Assembly: GCF_012328925.1 (NCBI RefSeq)
Contig: NZ_JAAXLS010000048.1
Span: 1 to 51,343, forward strand
Source of the DNA: Amycolatopsis acididurans
GTDB lineage: Bacteria; Actinomycetota; Actinomycetes; Mycobacteriales; Pseudonocardiaceae
DNA length: 51,343 nt
Reading direction: 5' to 3'
Below are positions 43,165 to 51,343 of the stretch, in pieces. A program made the translations under genes and the position numbers. The notes under the pieces were generated by a model. The model was not told where the DNA came from and did not search any database. It saw only the letters and a program-made list of their open reading frames with translations. Position 1 is the first letter of the stretch; each line of letters starts with the position of its first letter.

Positions 43165-43257
43165 TCAGACGAGCCAGCCGAGCACGTGGGCCAATCCGGC
43201 CAGTACACCGGTCAGGATGTCGTGGCCGTGCGGAACGTGCGCGATGAAAGCGTGCAT
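43165..43257 (-). CDS. Small hydrophobic peptide gene, 30 aa
   Basis: The product begins MHAFIAHVPHGHDILTGV and ends HVLGWLV, with five His and a hydrophobic helix from about residue 13 to 30, so it may sit in or on the membrane. Support: an AGGAG ribosome-binding sequence 9 nt before the ATG, 25 of 30 codons ending in G or C, a downstream hairpin (43099-43132), and a TTGACA sequence (minus strand, 43344-43339) upstream. GCTTTCGAAAGC, a perfect palindrome, lies at 43297-43308 in the leader. I recognise no family. It could be a membrane peptide, a toxin of a type I pair or a bacteriocin-like peptide; none is supported by neighbours. Confidence 0.55.
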   Translation of the reverse strand: MHAFIAHVPHGHDILTGVLAGLAHVLGWLV

Positions 43258-43532
43258 TGTGAGAGGCTCCTTGTTTGTTTTCGATTTACAGCGCCTGCTT
43301 TCGAAAGCGACACGAGATTTGCACCCCGCAAGACGCGGTGTCAAAGAGCTTCTCCGGTGTCCCGCCGCATGCTCTCCGAGGCAGGAAAATGCCCCCAGGC
43401 TAAACATGTAACACCTTCGTGTTTGCGCCGGGGGGTGTCACGAGTTCGAGGATCTACTGAACGTAGTTCAAGCCTTTACGGTGACGTGGGGTGATGCTGA
43501 TCTTGATGCGACATCCGGGCCTCATGGGGCCT

Positions 43533-43593
43533 CGAAAGGGTGAAGCGATTGGCACGAAAGGTGATTCACGTTAGATCACGCGAAAGGGTGAAG
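43533..43593. repeat. Short direct repeats upstream of the DUF3830 terminator
   Basis: CGAAAGGGTGAAG occurs at 43533-43545 and 43581-43593, and a shortened CGAAAGGTGAT at 43555-43565. The last copy forms the left arm of the terminator stem. Otherwise the 43258-43632 stretch has no protein gene beyond the leader and promoter of the small peptide. Confidence 0.4.
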
Positions 43594-43620
43594 GGAGCCG
43601 GTACCGACTCCCTTCACCCT
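43585..43620 (-). terminator. Strong hairpin after the DUF3830 gene
   Basis: A 13-bp perfect stem AGGGTGAAGGGAG / CTCCCTTCACCCT with a 10-nt loop, 12 nt beyond the minus-strand stop at 43633. TTTCG follows the stem. Confidence 0.7.
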
Positions 43621-43632
43621 GTGTGTTCGCTG

Positions 43633-44133
43633 TCACTCGGCGCGGGCGAACGAGAGGGTCTCGCCCTCCACGCCGCGCAGCCACAGATCCTGTGCCGCGG
43701 CCGCCATTTCCGGCAATCCTTCGACGATCGTGGCGAAAACGTTTCCGGGAACCCAGCCCGCGTCGCCATTGATGAGCAGATTGTTCCGCCCGTAGAAAAT
43801 GGCGAGATCGGTGGCGCCCTGTTCGCCGTGCGCCTCACTCGATTCCTCATAACCGTACGCCGGGTTTCCGATTTCCCAGGCCTCGAACCCGAAGTACACG
43901 ACATCGCCGGGGATGGGCGTGATCGTCGGATTCTCCCGGCCCGGCTTCGGGTCGGCGAACGGCGGCACCAGCGTGTAGACCTCGTTGCGCGCGTACTTGG
44001 CGTGGTAGGCCGAGCCGCTCTGCGGCAGCGCGTCCCAGACGGCCCTGCACGTGCGTGGCGCCTCCTGGTCCAGCAGCACTGCCCGGCAGGAGACGCCGCG
44101 CTTGTCCAGGCTGATCGTGATGTAGCGGGCCAA
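43633..44133 (-). CDS. DUF3830 family protein (cyclophilin-like fold)
   Basis: A 166-aa cytoplasmic protein. The sequence pattern (CRAVWDALP near residue 30, PGDVVYFGFEAWEIG, IFYGRNNLLIN, GNVFATIVEGL) matches DUF3830, a family of small proteins related to cyclophilin-like domains, often near amidohydrolase, amino acid and pyrimidine catabolism genes. Its role is unknown. The TTG start has GAAAGGG upstream, which overlaps the stop of gabT, so it is cotranscribed with gabT after 11 nt. A strong terminator follows. Confidence 0.75.
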   Translation of the reverse strand: MARYITISLDKRGVSCRAVLLDQEAPRTCRAVWDALPQSGSAYHAKYARNEVYTLVPPFADPKPGRENPTITPIPGDVVYFGFEAWEIGNPAYGYEESSEAHGEQGATDLAIFYGRNNLLINGDAGWVPGNVFATIVEGLPEMAAAAQDLWLRGVEGETLSFARAE

Positions 44134-44144
44134 GGATTTCCCTT

Positions 44145-45401
44145 TCAGTGCTTGGTGACGGCGGCGATGGTCTCGCCCCAGATGCCCAGTGCCTCGTCGA
44201 CCTGCTCGGAGGAAACGACGAGCGGCGGGATCATCCGGACGACGTTCATGTACGCGCCGCAGGTGAGCATCAGTAGCCCGCGCCGCGCGGCTTCCTGCTG
44301 CGCCGCCTGCGCGGTCGCGGTGTCCGGCTTACCCTCGGGCGTGGTGAACTCAGAGCCGACCAGCAGGCCGAGCCCGCGCACCTCGCCGATCTCCGGCGTC
44401 TTGTCGCCGATGAGCCGCGCGCCCTCGAGCAGCTGCTTGCCGCGGGCGGCCGCGTTCGCGACCAGACCCTCCTCCTCGATCACGTCGAGGGTGGCCAGGG
44501 CCGCGGCGCACGAGACCGCGTTGCCGCCGTAGGTGCCGCCCTGCGAACCGGGGAACGCCTTGGCCATCAGCTCCTTCGACGCCGCGATGCCGGACAGCGG
44601 GAAGCCGCTCGCCAGCCCTTTCGCGATGGTCATCACGTCGGGCCGCACGCCGAAGTGGTCGTGGCCCCAGAACTTGCCGGTGCGGCCGAACCCGGTCTGG
44701 ATCTCGTCCATGACCAGCAGAATGCCGTGCTCGTCGGCGCGCTCGCGCAGGCCGCGCAGGAACGCGGTGTTGGCAGGCACGTAACCGCCCTCGCCGAGGA
44801 CCGGCTCGATGAAGAACGCGGCCGTCTCGCCGGGCGCGGTGGCCGTGGCGAACAGGTAGTCCAGTTCCCGCAGGCAGAACTCGGTGGCGGTCTGCTCGTC
44901 CCAGCCATAGTGGTAGGGGTACGGGAACGGCGCCATGTGCACGCCGCCCATCAGCGGCGAGATGCCGGCGCTGAACCTGGTGCCCGACGTGGTCATCGTC
45001 GCGGCGGCGACGGTGCGCCCGTGGAAGCCGCCCTGGAAGACGATCACGTTCGGGCGGCCGGTGGCCTGGCGCGACAGCCGCAGCGCGGCTTCGACGGCCT
45101 CGCTGCCGGAATTGGAGAAGAAGAGCGAGTCGAGCCCGGCGGGCAGTACTTCGCCGAGCCGCTCGGTGAGCTTGAGCAGCGGCTGGTGCATCACGGTCGT
45201 GTACTGGCCGTGGATCAGCTTGCCGATTTGGTCCTGAGCGGCGCGTACCACCTTCGGGTGGCAGTGACCGGTGCTGGTCACGCCGATCCCCGCGGTGAAG
45301 TCGAGGTGGCGACGGCCGTCGACGTCGTACAGATAGGCGCCTTCGCCGTGGTCGACGACGACCGGGGTGGCTTGCTTGAGTAGGGGCGAGAGCTGGGCCA
45401 T
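44145..45401 (-). CDS. gabT: 4-aminobutyrate aminotransferase family protein
   Basis: A 418-aa class III aminotransferase. The PLP-binding Lys261 is in MTIAKGLASG, the Asp is in VMDEIQTGFGRTG, and the phosphate loop segment contains SGSEAVEAALRL. It transfers the amino group of GABA or beta-alanine to 2-oxoglutarate, making succinate semialdehyde (or the beta-alanine product). The start is the ATG at 45401 (MAQLSPLL) with AAGGAG upstream. With the divergent dehydrogenase it forms a GABA shunt. The DUF3830 gene follows it. Confidence 0.92.
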   Translation of the reverse strand: MAQLSPLLKQATPVVVDHGEGAYLYDVDGRRHLDFTAGIGVTSTGHCHPKVVRAAQDQIGKLIHGQYTTVMHQPLLKLTERLGEVLPAGLDSLFFSNSGSEAVEAALRLSRQATGRPNVIVFQGGFHGRTVAAATMTTSGTRFSAGISPLMGGVHMAPFPYPYHYGWDEQTATEFCLRELDYLFATATAPGETAAFFIEPVLGEGGYVPANTAFLRGLRERADEHGILLVMDEIQTGFGRTGKFWGHDHFGVRPDVMTIAKGLASGFPLSGIAASKELMAKAFPGSQGGTYGGNAVSCAAALATLDVIEEEGLVANAAARGKQLLEGARLIGDKTPEIGEVRGLGLLVGSEFTTPEGKPDTATAQAAQQEAARRGLLMLTCGAYMNVVRMIPPLVVSSEQVDEALGIWGETIAAVTKH

Positions 45402-45424
45402 CCGTTCGGCTCCTTGCGGGTTGT

Positions 45425-45440
45425 AGATTGTTGACAATCT
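45425..45440. promoter_or_regulatory. Palindrome between gabT and gabD, GntR-type
   Basis: AGATTGTTGACAATCT: 7-bp perfect arms around TG, 24 nt from the gabT start. The TTGT-N-ACAA pattern is common for GntR-family operators. It is a likely control site for the divergent pair, but the regulator gene is not in the window. Confidence 0.6.
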
Positions 45441-45488
45441 GTCTAGCATGGCCGCCAGAGGCATGCAAGTGGGGATCCGGCTCGATGT

Positions 45489-45506
45489 CGTGAGGGGGCC
45501 CTCACG
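45489..45506. promoter_or_regulatory. Second palindrome upstream of gabD
   Basis: CGTGAGGG-GG-CCCTCACG, 8-bp perfect arms, 30 nt before the gabD start codon. It may be a second operator or a hairpin in the leader. Confidence 0.35.
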
Positions 45507-45535
45507 GCCGACACGACGAGGGATGAGGTGCAGGC

Positions 45536-46990
45536 GTGAGCGAGACCAGCGTGGTCGAGGCCGTCGACAAGGAACTGTTCATCGGTGGCAAGTGGGTGCC
45601 CGCATCCGGGGGGCGCACGTTCGCCGTCGAGGACCCGGCCACCGGCAGGGTGCTGTGCGAAGTCGCCGACGCCGCCCCGCTGGACGGCATCGCCGCGCTC
45701 GACGCCGCCGTCGCGGCGCAGGCCGAATGGGCGCGCACCGCGCCGCGCGAACGCAGCGAGATCCTGCGGCGCGCGTACGAACTTCTCAACGAGCGCAACG
45801 AGGACCTCGCGCTGCTGATGACACTGGAGATGGGTAAGCCGCTGGCCGAGGCGCGCGGCGAGATCGCCTACGCCGGCGAGTTCTTCCGCTGGTTCTCCGA
45901 GGAGGCGGTGCGCATCGACGGCGGCTACCAGGTCGCGCCGAACGGCAGCGGCCGGTTCCTGGTCACCAAGCAGCCGGTCGGCCCGACGTTGCTGATCACG
46001 CCGTGGAACTTCCCGATGGCGATGGGCGGCCGCAAGATCGGCCCCGCGATCGCCGCGGGCTGCACGATGGTGATCAAGCCGGCGGAGCAGACCCCGCTGT
46101 CGATGCTCGCGCTGGCCGCGATCCTCACCGAGGCCGGCCTTCCCGCCGGGGTCCTCAACGTCGTCACCACCACCGACCCTGGGGGTGTGATGGAGCCGAT
46201 GATCCGTGACGGGCGCGCGCGCAAGCTGTCGTTCACCGGTTCCACCGCGGTCGGCCGCACACTGCTGGAGCAGTGCGCGGACAAGGTGCTGCGCACGTCG
46301 ATGGAACTCGGCGGGAACGCGCCGTTCGTGGTCTTCGACGACGCCGACCTCGACGCGGCGATCGAGGGCGCGATGCAGGCCAAGATGCGCAACATCGGCG
46401 AGGCGTGCACCGCGGCGAACCGGTTCTACGTGCAGCGTGGCGTCGCCGACGAGTTCGCGCGGCGGCTGACCGAGCGGATGTCGTCGCTGCCACTCGGCCG
46501 GGGCACCGAGCCGGGTGTCGTCGTCGGCCCGCTCATCGACGCGGACGCGGTCGCGAAGGTGACGTCGCTGGTGCAGGACGCGGCAGACGGGGGCGCGAAG
46601 GTGCTCACCGGCGGCGGCACCGTCGACGGCCCGGGGCACTTCTACCAGGCCACCGTGCTCACCGACGTGCCGCGCGACGCGAAGATGGCGACCGAGGAGA
46701 TCTTCGGCCCGGTCGCGCCGATCTCCGTCTTCGACACCGAGGACGAGGCGATCGCGGCGGCCAACGACACCGAGTACGGCCTGGTCAGCTACGTCTACAC
46801 CAACGATCTCAAGCGGGCGCTGCGCGTGTCGGAGAACCTGGAGGCCGGGATGATCGGGCTCAACCAGGGCATCGTGTCCAACCCGGCCGCGCCCTTCGGT
46901 GGCGTGAAGCAGTCCGGACTCGGCCGCGAGGGCGGAGCCGTCGGCATCGACGAGTTCCTCGAGATCAAGTACGTGGCGGTGGCCCTCTGA
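45536..46990 (+). CDS. gabD: Succinate-semialdehyde dehydrogenase family aldehyde dehydrogenase
   Basis: A 484-aa NAD(P)-dependent aldehyde dehydrogenase. The catalytic Cys291 is in GEACTAANRFYV, and the general base Glu in MELGGNAPFVVFDDADLD; this Cys motif is typical of actinobacterial succinate-semialdehyde dehydrogenases. It oxidises succinate semialdehyde made by GabT to succinate. The GTG start at 45536 has GATGAGG upstream. It is divergent from gabT, sharing the palindromes between them. CTGGAGCGCTCCAG (47000-47013), a perfect palindrome just after the stop, may be a transcript-end hairpin. Confidence 0.93.
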   Translation: MSETSVVEAVDKELFIGGKWVPASGGRTFAVEDPATGRVLCEVADAAPLDGIAALDAAVAAQAEWARTAPRERSEILRRAYELLNERNEDLALLMTLEMGKPLAEARGEIAYAGEFFRWFSEEAVRIDGGYQVAPNGSGRFLVTKQPVGPTLLITPWNFPMAMGGRKIGPAIAAGCTMVIKPAEQTPLSMLALAAILTEAGLPAGVLNVVTTTDPGGVMEPMIRDGRARKLSFTGSTAVGRTLLEQCADKVLRTSMELGGNAPFVVFDDADLDAAIEGAMQAKMRNIGEACTAANRFYVQRGVADEFARRLTERMSSLPLGRGTEPGVVVGPLIDADAVAKVTSLVQDAADGGAKVLTGGGTVDGPGHFYQATVLTDVPRDAKMATEEIFGPVAPISVFDTEDEAIAAANDTEYGLVSYVYTNDLKRALRVSENLEAGMIGLNQGIVSNPAAPFGGVKQSGLGREGGAVGIDEFLEIKYVAVAL

Positions 46991-46999
46991 CGTCGGGTT

Positions 47000-47013
47000 C
47001 TGGAGCGCTCCAG
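47000..47013. terminator. Palindrome after gabD
   Basis: CTGGAGCGCTCCAG is a perfect 14-bp palindrome 10 nt after the gabD stop and 67 nt before the P-type ATPase start. There is no loop or T tract, so its role as a terminator is only a guess. Confidence 0.3.
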
Positions 47014-47079
47014 GCATAGCCCGGCCGAAAATGGGCATCTCTACTGATCGCACAGAACTCGATGCGATCGGAGCTGCCG

Positions 47080-50000
47080 GTGGACTTGCTAGGCGTACGT
47101 GTTCCAGGGCCGGTTTCGGCGGTGCGCGGGCTGACGGAGCTGGTGTGGCCGCCGTCGAAGAAGCGCCCACGCCGCGAGATCTGGACCAGCCCTGGGCGGT
47201 TGCACGTCGCCGTGCACGGGGTCTGCGGCGCCGACGGCAAGCAGGTCGGCGACCGGGTCGCGCGGGCGCTGGAAAAGCATGACGTGGTGGAGTGGGCGCG
47301 GGTCAACGCGCCCGCTTCGCGCGCGGTCATCGGCCTTGCCGATCCCGCCGCCGATCCGGACGAGCTGATCGACATCATCGAGCGCGCCGAGTCCGAACCG
47401 GACGACCCGGCGATCGAGGACGAACTGCATCATCCGGCCGACGGCACCGCGGGTACCCGGCTGCTGCCGACCCTGGGCGCGAACGTGCTGGGCCTCGGCC
47501 TTTCGGCGATCTCGAAGATCGCCCCGTGGGGTTTGCTGCCGACCGAGATCGCGGCGCTGCCCGGCGTGGTCGACCTGCATCCGAAGCTGCGTGAGCTGGC
47601 CGCGAAACGGGCCGGGAGCGGGGAGCGCGCCGACTCGCTGACCTCCATTCTCGGCGCGCTGGGCCACGGGCTCGCGGCCGGTGGCGAAGGCACGCTGCTC
47701 GACACCGCGCAGCGCATCGAGCAGTGGCGCGAGGCCAGTGCGCACGCGCGGGCGTGGAACGAGGCCGAACCGGAGCTGATCAGCGGACCGGAGCACGCCG
47801 GCGCCGATCCGGTGGTGGTCGAGCGGCCGGTGCCGTTTCCGGAAGGACCGGTCGAACGGTACGAGCGCAGGGTGATGGCGCTGGGCGGCGTCGCGGCGGC
47901 GGGTGCGCTGCCGTTCGGCCCACGGCGCGCGGCGGGGCTCGGGTACGCGGCGCTGCCGAAGGCCGCCGAGGCCGGGCGCGCGGCGTTCGGCGCGCATCTC
48001 GGCCGTGTACTGGCCGCGCAAGGCACGATCGTGATGGACCGCTCGGTGCTGCGGCGTCTCGACGCGATGGACGTGCTCGTGCTCGACGAGGCCTCGTTCG
48101 ACACCGGCCGGATGGTGCCGACCGAGCTGATTCCCCTGCACGACAACGAGTCCGTGGTCGACCGCGTGTGGCGCCTCTTCGACGCCAAGGACCCGCTGAC
48201 CGTGCGAGACGGCGACGGCTGGCGGCTCGGTCCGCTCGATGAGCTCAACGTCGAGGGCGGCACGGGGGAGCGGGAGAAGCTCGCCGACGCGGTCGCCGTG
48301 CTCGGCCTCGCACACGGCGACCGGCTCGAAGCGGTGCTCGGCCTGCGGCGGGAAACTCCGCCCGGGATAACGACCTTGGTCGCGGCGGCACGCCGGGCCG
48401 GGCTCACCGTGGTCAGCGCCAACGGCGACTCCCCGTCGTTCGAGGCGGACCAGACCGTGCCGGGCGGGAAGCGGCTCGTCGCGTCCGTGCGGAATCTGCA
48501 GGCCGAAGGCCATGTCGTGGTGCTGGTTTCGGGGGACCGCAAGGCGCTGGGCGCCGCGGACTGCGGCGTCGGCACCCACCGCGACGGGACGCCGGCGCCG
48601 TGGGGTGCGCATCTGCTGGTGCGGGAGGACATGGCCGCCGCCGCGCTCGTCGTCGAGGCCGTCGACGCCGCGCGATGCGTCAACCGCGACAGCATCCTGC
48701 TCGCGCAGGGCACGACGGCCGTCGCGGCGCTGAGCGCGTTCCAGCCGGGACGGCAGAGCCCGACGAGCCGTAGCCTGCGCACCGTCAACGCCGGCGCCGG
48801 GCTGGCACTGGCCAACGCCCACCGCCGCGCGCGCAACCTGACCCCGCCCGAGCTGACCTCCCGTGCGGCGCCGTGGCATCTGATGCCGGCGGAGGTCGTA
48901 CTCGACCGGCTCGGCAGCGACGCGGGCGGCCTGCGCGCCGACGAGGTGAAACGTCGTGCCAGCAAACGAAAGGAGGCCGCGCGGACGACGTTCGTCAGCG
49001 CTTTCCTCGCCGAGCTGGCCAACCCGCTGACTCCCGTGCTGCTCGGCGGCGCGGCGCTGTCCGCCGCGGTCGGCTCTCCGGCGGACGCGGCGCTCGTGGC
49101 GGGCGTGACAGCACTTTCCGGGGCGATCGGCAGCGTGCAGCAGGTCCGCACCGAACGGGAGCTGGCCGAGCTGCTGAGCCGGTCCGCGCTCAACGCGACC
49201 GTCTTGCGGGACGCAAAAGAACAGACGATCAACGCGGACGAACTCGTCCTCGGCGACGTCGTGCTGCTCGACTCCGGCGATGTCGTGCCCGCCGACTGCC
49301 GCCTGCTCACGGCGGAAGGCGTCGAGACCGACGAGTCGTCGTTGACGGGCGAATCCCTGCCGGTGGCGAAGGATTCCGCTCCGGTGATCGCGGCGGACGT
49401 CGCCGACCGGGCCTCGATGTTGTTCGAGGGCACCACGATCGCGGCCGGGCGCGCGACGGCGGTGGTCGTCGCGACCGGTGACGACACCGAAGCGGGCCGG
49501 AGCATGGCGATGGCGCGGGAAAACGCGCCGAAGACCGGTGTGGAGAGCAGGCTGACCGAGCTGACGCGCAAGAGCATGCCGCTCGCGCTCGGGTCCGCCG
49601 TGGCCGTCGCGGGGGCCGGGCTGGTTCGCGGGGTTCCGTTGCGGGAAAGCATGTCCGCGGCCGTGAACCTCGCGGTAGCGTCGGTGCCTGAGGGGCTGCC
49701 GTTCCTGGTCAACGCGGCGCAACTGGCCGCCGCACGGCGCCTGGCCGAGCACAACGCGCTGGTGCGCAACCCGCGTGCGATCGAGGCGCTCGGCCGCGTC
49801 GACGTGCTGTGCTTCGACAAGACCGGCACCCTGACCGAGGGCAAGCTCACGGTGAGCGATGTGGACAACGGCCACGACCGGCGGCGCGTCGACCAGTTGA
49901 CCGATCCGCTGCGCGAAGTCCTCACCGTCGCGCTGCGGGCCACGCCGCAGGCCGAGGATCCCGACGACCTGCCGCACGCGACGGATCGCGCCGTGCTCTC

Positions 50001-51336
50001 CGGCGCCCGGACGGTCGGGCTGCGGCTGGAGAACGGCTGGCGCCCGGTCGAGGAGGTGCCGTTCGAACCCTCGCGCGGCTACCACGCGGTGCTCGGGCGC
50101 GAGGGCGGCGAGCTTTCGCTGAGTGTGAAGGGGGCGCCCGAAGAGGTGCTGCCGCGCTGCGAGCTGAGCACCTCGGCGCACAAGAAGCTGACCGGGCGGA
50201 TGAAGAAGCTGGCGCGGTCCGGGCAACGGGTGCTCGCCGTCGCCGAAGGACATCCGGACGAGTCCACTGTGGATGTCCAGTCGCTGGAGTTCAAGGGTTT
50301 CGTCGGGATCGCCGATCCCGTACGGGGAAGCGCGGCTCCCGCCGCGGCGGAGCTGCGGGCGGCGGGCGTGCAGATCGTGATGATCACCGGTGACCACCCC
50401 GACACCGGTGAGGCCATCGCGAGCGAGGTCGCCGAGGACGGCGCCGAACTGCGGGTCGTGACCGGCGCGCAGCTCGACGAGCTGGACGACGTGCGGCTGG
50501 CGGAGACGCTGCGCGAGGTCGACGTGATCGCGCGGTGCAGTCCGGTGCAGAAGGTGCGGATCATCAAGGCGTACCAACGAATCGGGCGCACCGTGGCGAT
50601 GACCGGGGACGGCGCGAACGACGCCCCCGCGATCCGGCTCGCCGACGTCGGCATCGCACTCGGCGAACACGGCACGCCCGCCGCCAAGGCCGCCGCCGAT
50701 CTCGTGGTGACCGACGACCGGCTGGAAACGATCGTCGCCGCGCTCATCGAGGGCCGCGCGATGTGGGCCTCGGTGCGGGAGGCGCTGGCCATCCTGCTCG
50801 GCGGGAACCTCGGAGAAATCGCTTTCAGCGTGCTGGGCTCGCTGCTGACCGGGCGGTCCCCGCTGACCGCGCGGCAGTTGCTGCTGGTCAACCTGCTCAC
50901 CGATCTGGCGCCCGCGCTGGCGATCGCGTTGCGTCGTCCGGACACCGACGCGGACATCCTGGGCGAGGGGCCGGAAAGCTCGCTCGGCAAGGCGTTGCAG
51001 CGGCAGATCGGTGTGCGTGCGGGCGTCACCACGCTCGGCGCGACGACGGCGTGGACGCTCGCGCGCTTCACCGGCCGCCGGCGCCGCGCGAGCACCGTGG
51101 CGCTGGCCGGGCTGGTCGGCACGCAGCTCGGTCAGACGCTCGTCAGTGGCGGCGTCGACCGGTCCACTTTGGCCACTTCGCTCGGCTCGATCGCGTTGCT
51201 GGGACTGCTGATCCAGACGCCCGGGGTCAGCCGGTTCTTCGGCTGCACCCCGCTCGGCCCGATAGGCTGGACGATCGCTCTGGGCAGCGCAACCTCAGCC
51301 ACCATCGCCGGCACCTTCTTCGACCCCCACCCCTAG
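47080..51336 (+). CDS. P-type ATPase with a long N-terminal region, CtpH/CtpI-like
   Basis: A protein of about 1418 aa. The C-terminal half is a P-type ATPase: TGES actuator motif, SVPEGLPF, phosphorylation motif DKTGTLTEG (Asp913) and GDGAND hinge, with several membrane helices on both sides. The N-terminal 600 residues are mostly soluble and lack the usual CxxC metal-binding motif. This layout resembles large mycobacterial CtpI/CtpH, of which the transported ion is not well established. The start is GTG 47080 with GGAG 5 nt upstream; ATG 47062 is an alternative. The gene ends 7 bp before the window end. Confidence 0.9.
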   Translation: MDLLGVRVPGPVSAVRGLTELVWPPSKKRPRREIWTSPGRLHVAVHGVCGADGKQVGDRVARALEKHDVVEWARVNAPASRAVIGLADPAADPDELIDIIERAESEPDDPAIEDELHHPADGTAGTRLLPTLGANVLGLGLSAISKIAPWGLLPTEIAALPGVVDLHPKLRELAAKRAGSGERADSLTSILGALGHGLAAGGEGTLLDTAQRIEQWREASAHARAWNEAEPELISGPEHAGADPVVVERPVPFPEGPVERYERRVMALGGVAAAGALPFGPRRAAGLGYAALPKAAEAGRAAFGAHLGRVLAAQGTIVMDRSVLRRLDAMDVLVLDEASFDTGRMVPTELIPLHDNESVVDRVWRLFDAKDPLTVRDGDGWRLGPLDELNVEGGTGEREKLADAVAVLGLAHGDRLEAVLGLRRETPPGITTLVAAARRAGLTVVSANGDSPSFEADQTVPGGKRLVASVRNLQAEGHVVVLVSGDRKALGAADCGVGTHRDGTPAPWGAHLLVREDMAAAALVVEAVDAARCVNRDSILLAQGTTAVAALSAFQPGRQSPTSRSLRTVNAGAGLALANAHRRARNLTPPELTSRAAPWHLMPAEVVLDRLGSDAGGLRADEVKRRASKRKEAARTTFVSAFLAELANPLTPVLLGGAALSAAVGSPADAALVAGVTALSGAIGSVQQVRTERELAELLSRSALNATVLRDAKEQTINADELVLGDVVLLDSGDVVPADCRLLTAEGVETDESSLTGESLPVAKDSAPVIAADVADRASMLFEGTTIAAGRATAVVVATGDDTEAGRSMAMARENAPKTGVESRLTELTRKSMPLALGSAVAVAGAGLVRGVPLRESMSAAVNLAVASVPEGLPFLVNAAQLAAARRLAEHNALVRNPRAIEALGRVDVLCFDKTGTLTEGKLTVSDVDNGHDRRRVDQLTDPLREVLTVALRATPQAEDPDDLPHATDRAVLSGARTVGLRLENGWRPVEEVPFEPSRGYHAVLGREGGELSLSVKGAPEEVLPRCELSTSAHKKLTGRMKKLARSGQRVLAVAEGHPDESTVDVQSLEFKGFVGIADPVRGSAAPAAAELRAAGVQIVMITGDHPDTGEAIASEVAEDGAELRVVTGAQLDELDDVRLAETLREVDVIARCSPVQKVRIIKAYQRIGRTVAMTGDGANDAPAIRLADVGIALGEHGTPAAKAAADLVVTDDRLETIVAALIEGRAMWASVREALAILLGGNLGEIAFSVLGSLLTGRSPLTARQLLLVNLLTDLAPALAIALRRPDTDADILGEGPESSLGKALQRQIGVRAGVTTLGATTAWTLARFTGRRRRASTVALAGLVGTQLGQTLVSGGVDRSTLATSLGSIALLGLLIQTPGVSRFFGCTPLGPIGWTIALGSATSATIAGTFFDPHP

Positions 51337-51343
51337 CCCCCAC

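Noticed and set aside
47089..50670. 1193-codon minus-strand open frame
   Set aside because: Antisense to the P-type ATPase with intact DKTGT and GDGAND motifs; no recognisable domain.
1..51343. tRNA, rRNA, insertion sequence or integrase genes
   Set aside because: None was recognised on either strand; no transposase-like frames or terminal inverted repeats with target duplications were seen.

Overview
The window is GC-rich actinobacterial chromosome with strong third-position GC. The gene families and style (a Kgd-type 2-oxoglutarate dehydrogenase, mycobacterial-type FadA/FadB, AccA1/AccD1, a SARP regulator, many GTG/TTG starts and many -10 boxes set 6-10 nt before start codons) suggest a Pseudonocardiales member such as Amycolatopsis; this is inference, not a match to a genome. 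It looks like core or lineage-stable metabolic DNA. I see no insertion sequence, phage gene, integrase, tRNA, rRNA or CRISPR.

Layout. 1-4.6 kb: 5' end of sucA/kgd (minus strand, runs off the window), a GlcD-like FAD oxidase, an SDR and a membrane-anchored orphan solute-binding-like protein. 4.6-10.3 kb (minus): a fused four-domain ABC exporter with one degenerate ATPase site, preceded by an ABC-2 permease/ATPase pair whose ATPase has a Q/P/G-rich tail. 10.3-10.7 kb: a probable small RNA gene and a small 22-bp repeat array. 10.7-20.3 kb: alanine dehydrogenase, a quinone-oxidoreductase-like MDR protein, a MOSC protein, a PucR regulator, a frameshifted FAD monooxygenase, metX, a hypothetical protein, a TetR regulator and a secreted SGNH lipase. 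20.3-25.2 kb: a second repeat array, a large operator-like palindrome and an accD1-accA1-fadE operon (branched-chain/leucine-type acyl-CoA catabolism). 25.3-32 kb: a SARP/AfsR-type regulator, an SDR plus PHA-synthase-like pair, a MASE1 membrane protein and an HhH membrane protein. 32-39.4 kb: a beta-oxidation cluster: two acyl-CoA dehydrogenases, a tandem-TetR regulator and fadA-fadB (trifunctional enzyme). 39.4-40.05 kb: a head-to-head inverted 22-bp repeat array between convergent genes. 40-43 kb: a ThDP-dependent decarboxylase-like enzyme with a second GlcD-like dehydrogenase. 43-47 kb: a 30-codon small gene, a DUF3830 protein with a GABA-type aminotransferase, and a divergent succinate-semialdehyde dehydrogenase around a palindromic operator. 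47-51.3 kb: a large CtpH/CtpI-like P-type ATPase.

The strongest theme is acyl-CoA and small-carboxylate catabolism: accD1/accA1/fadE, two FadE subunits, fadA/fadB, gabT/gabD and the two 2-hydroxyacid-type oxidases feed central metabolism, next to 2-oxoglutarate dehydrogenase. Several promoters carry long palindromes that look like TetR-, GntR- or MerR-type operators. The most unexplained signal is a family of strictly 22-bp-periodic intergenic arrays (10.58, 20.3 and 39.5-40.0 kb); two of them share an identical 18-bp end module, and the largest switches orientation in its middle. Other candidates for a second look are the 30-aa peptide gene at 43.2 kb and the small RNA at 10.46-10.56 kb.
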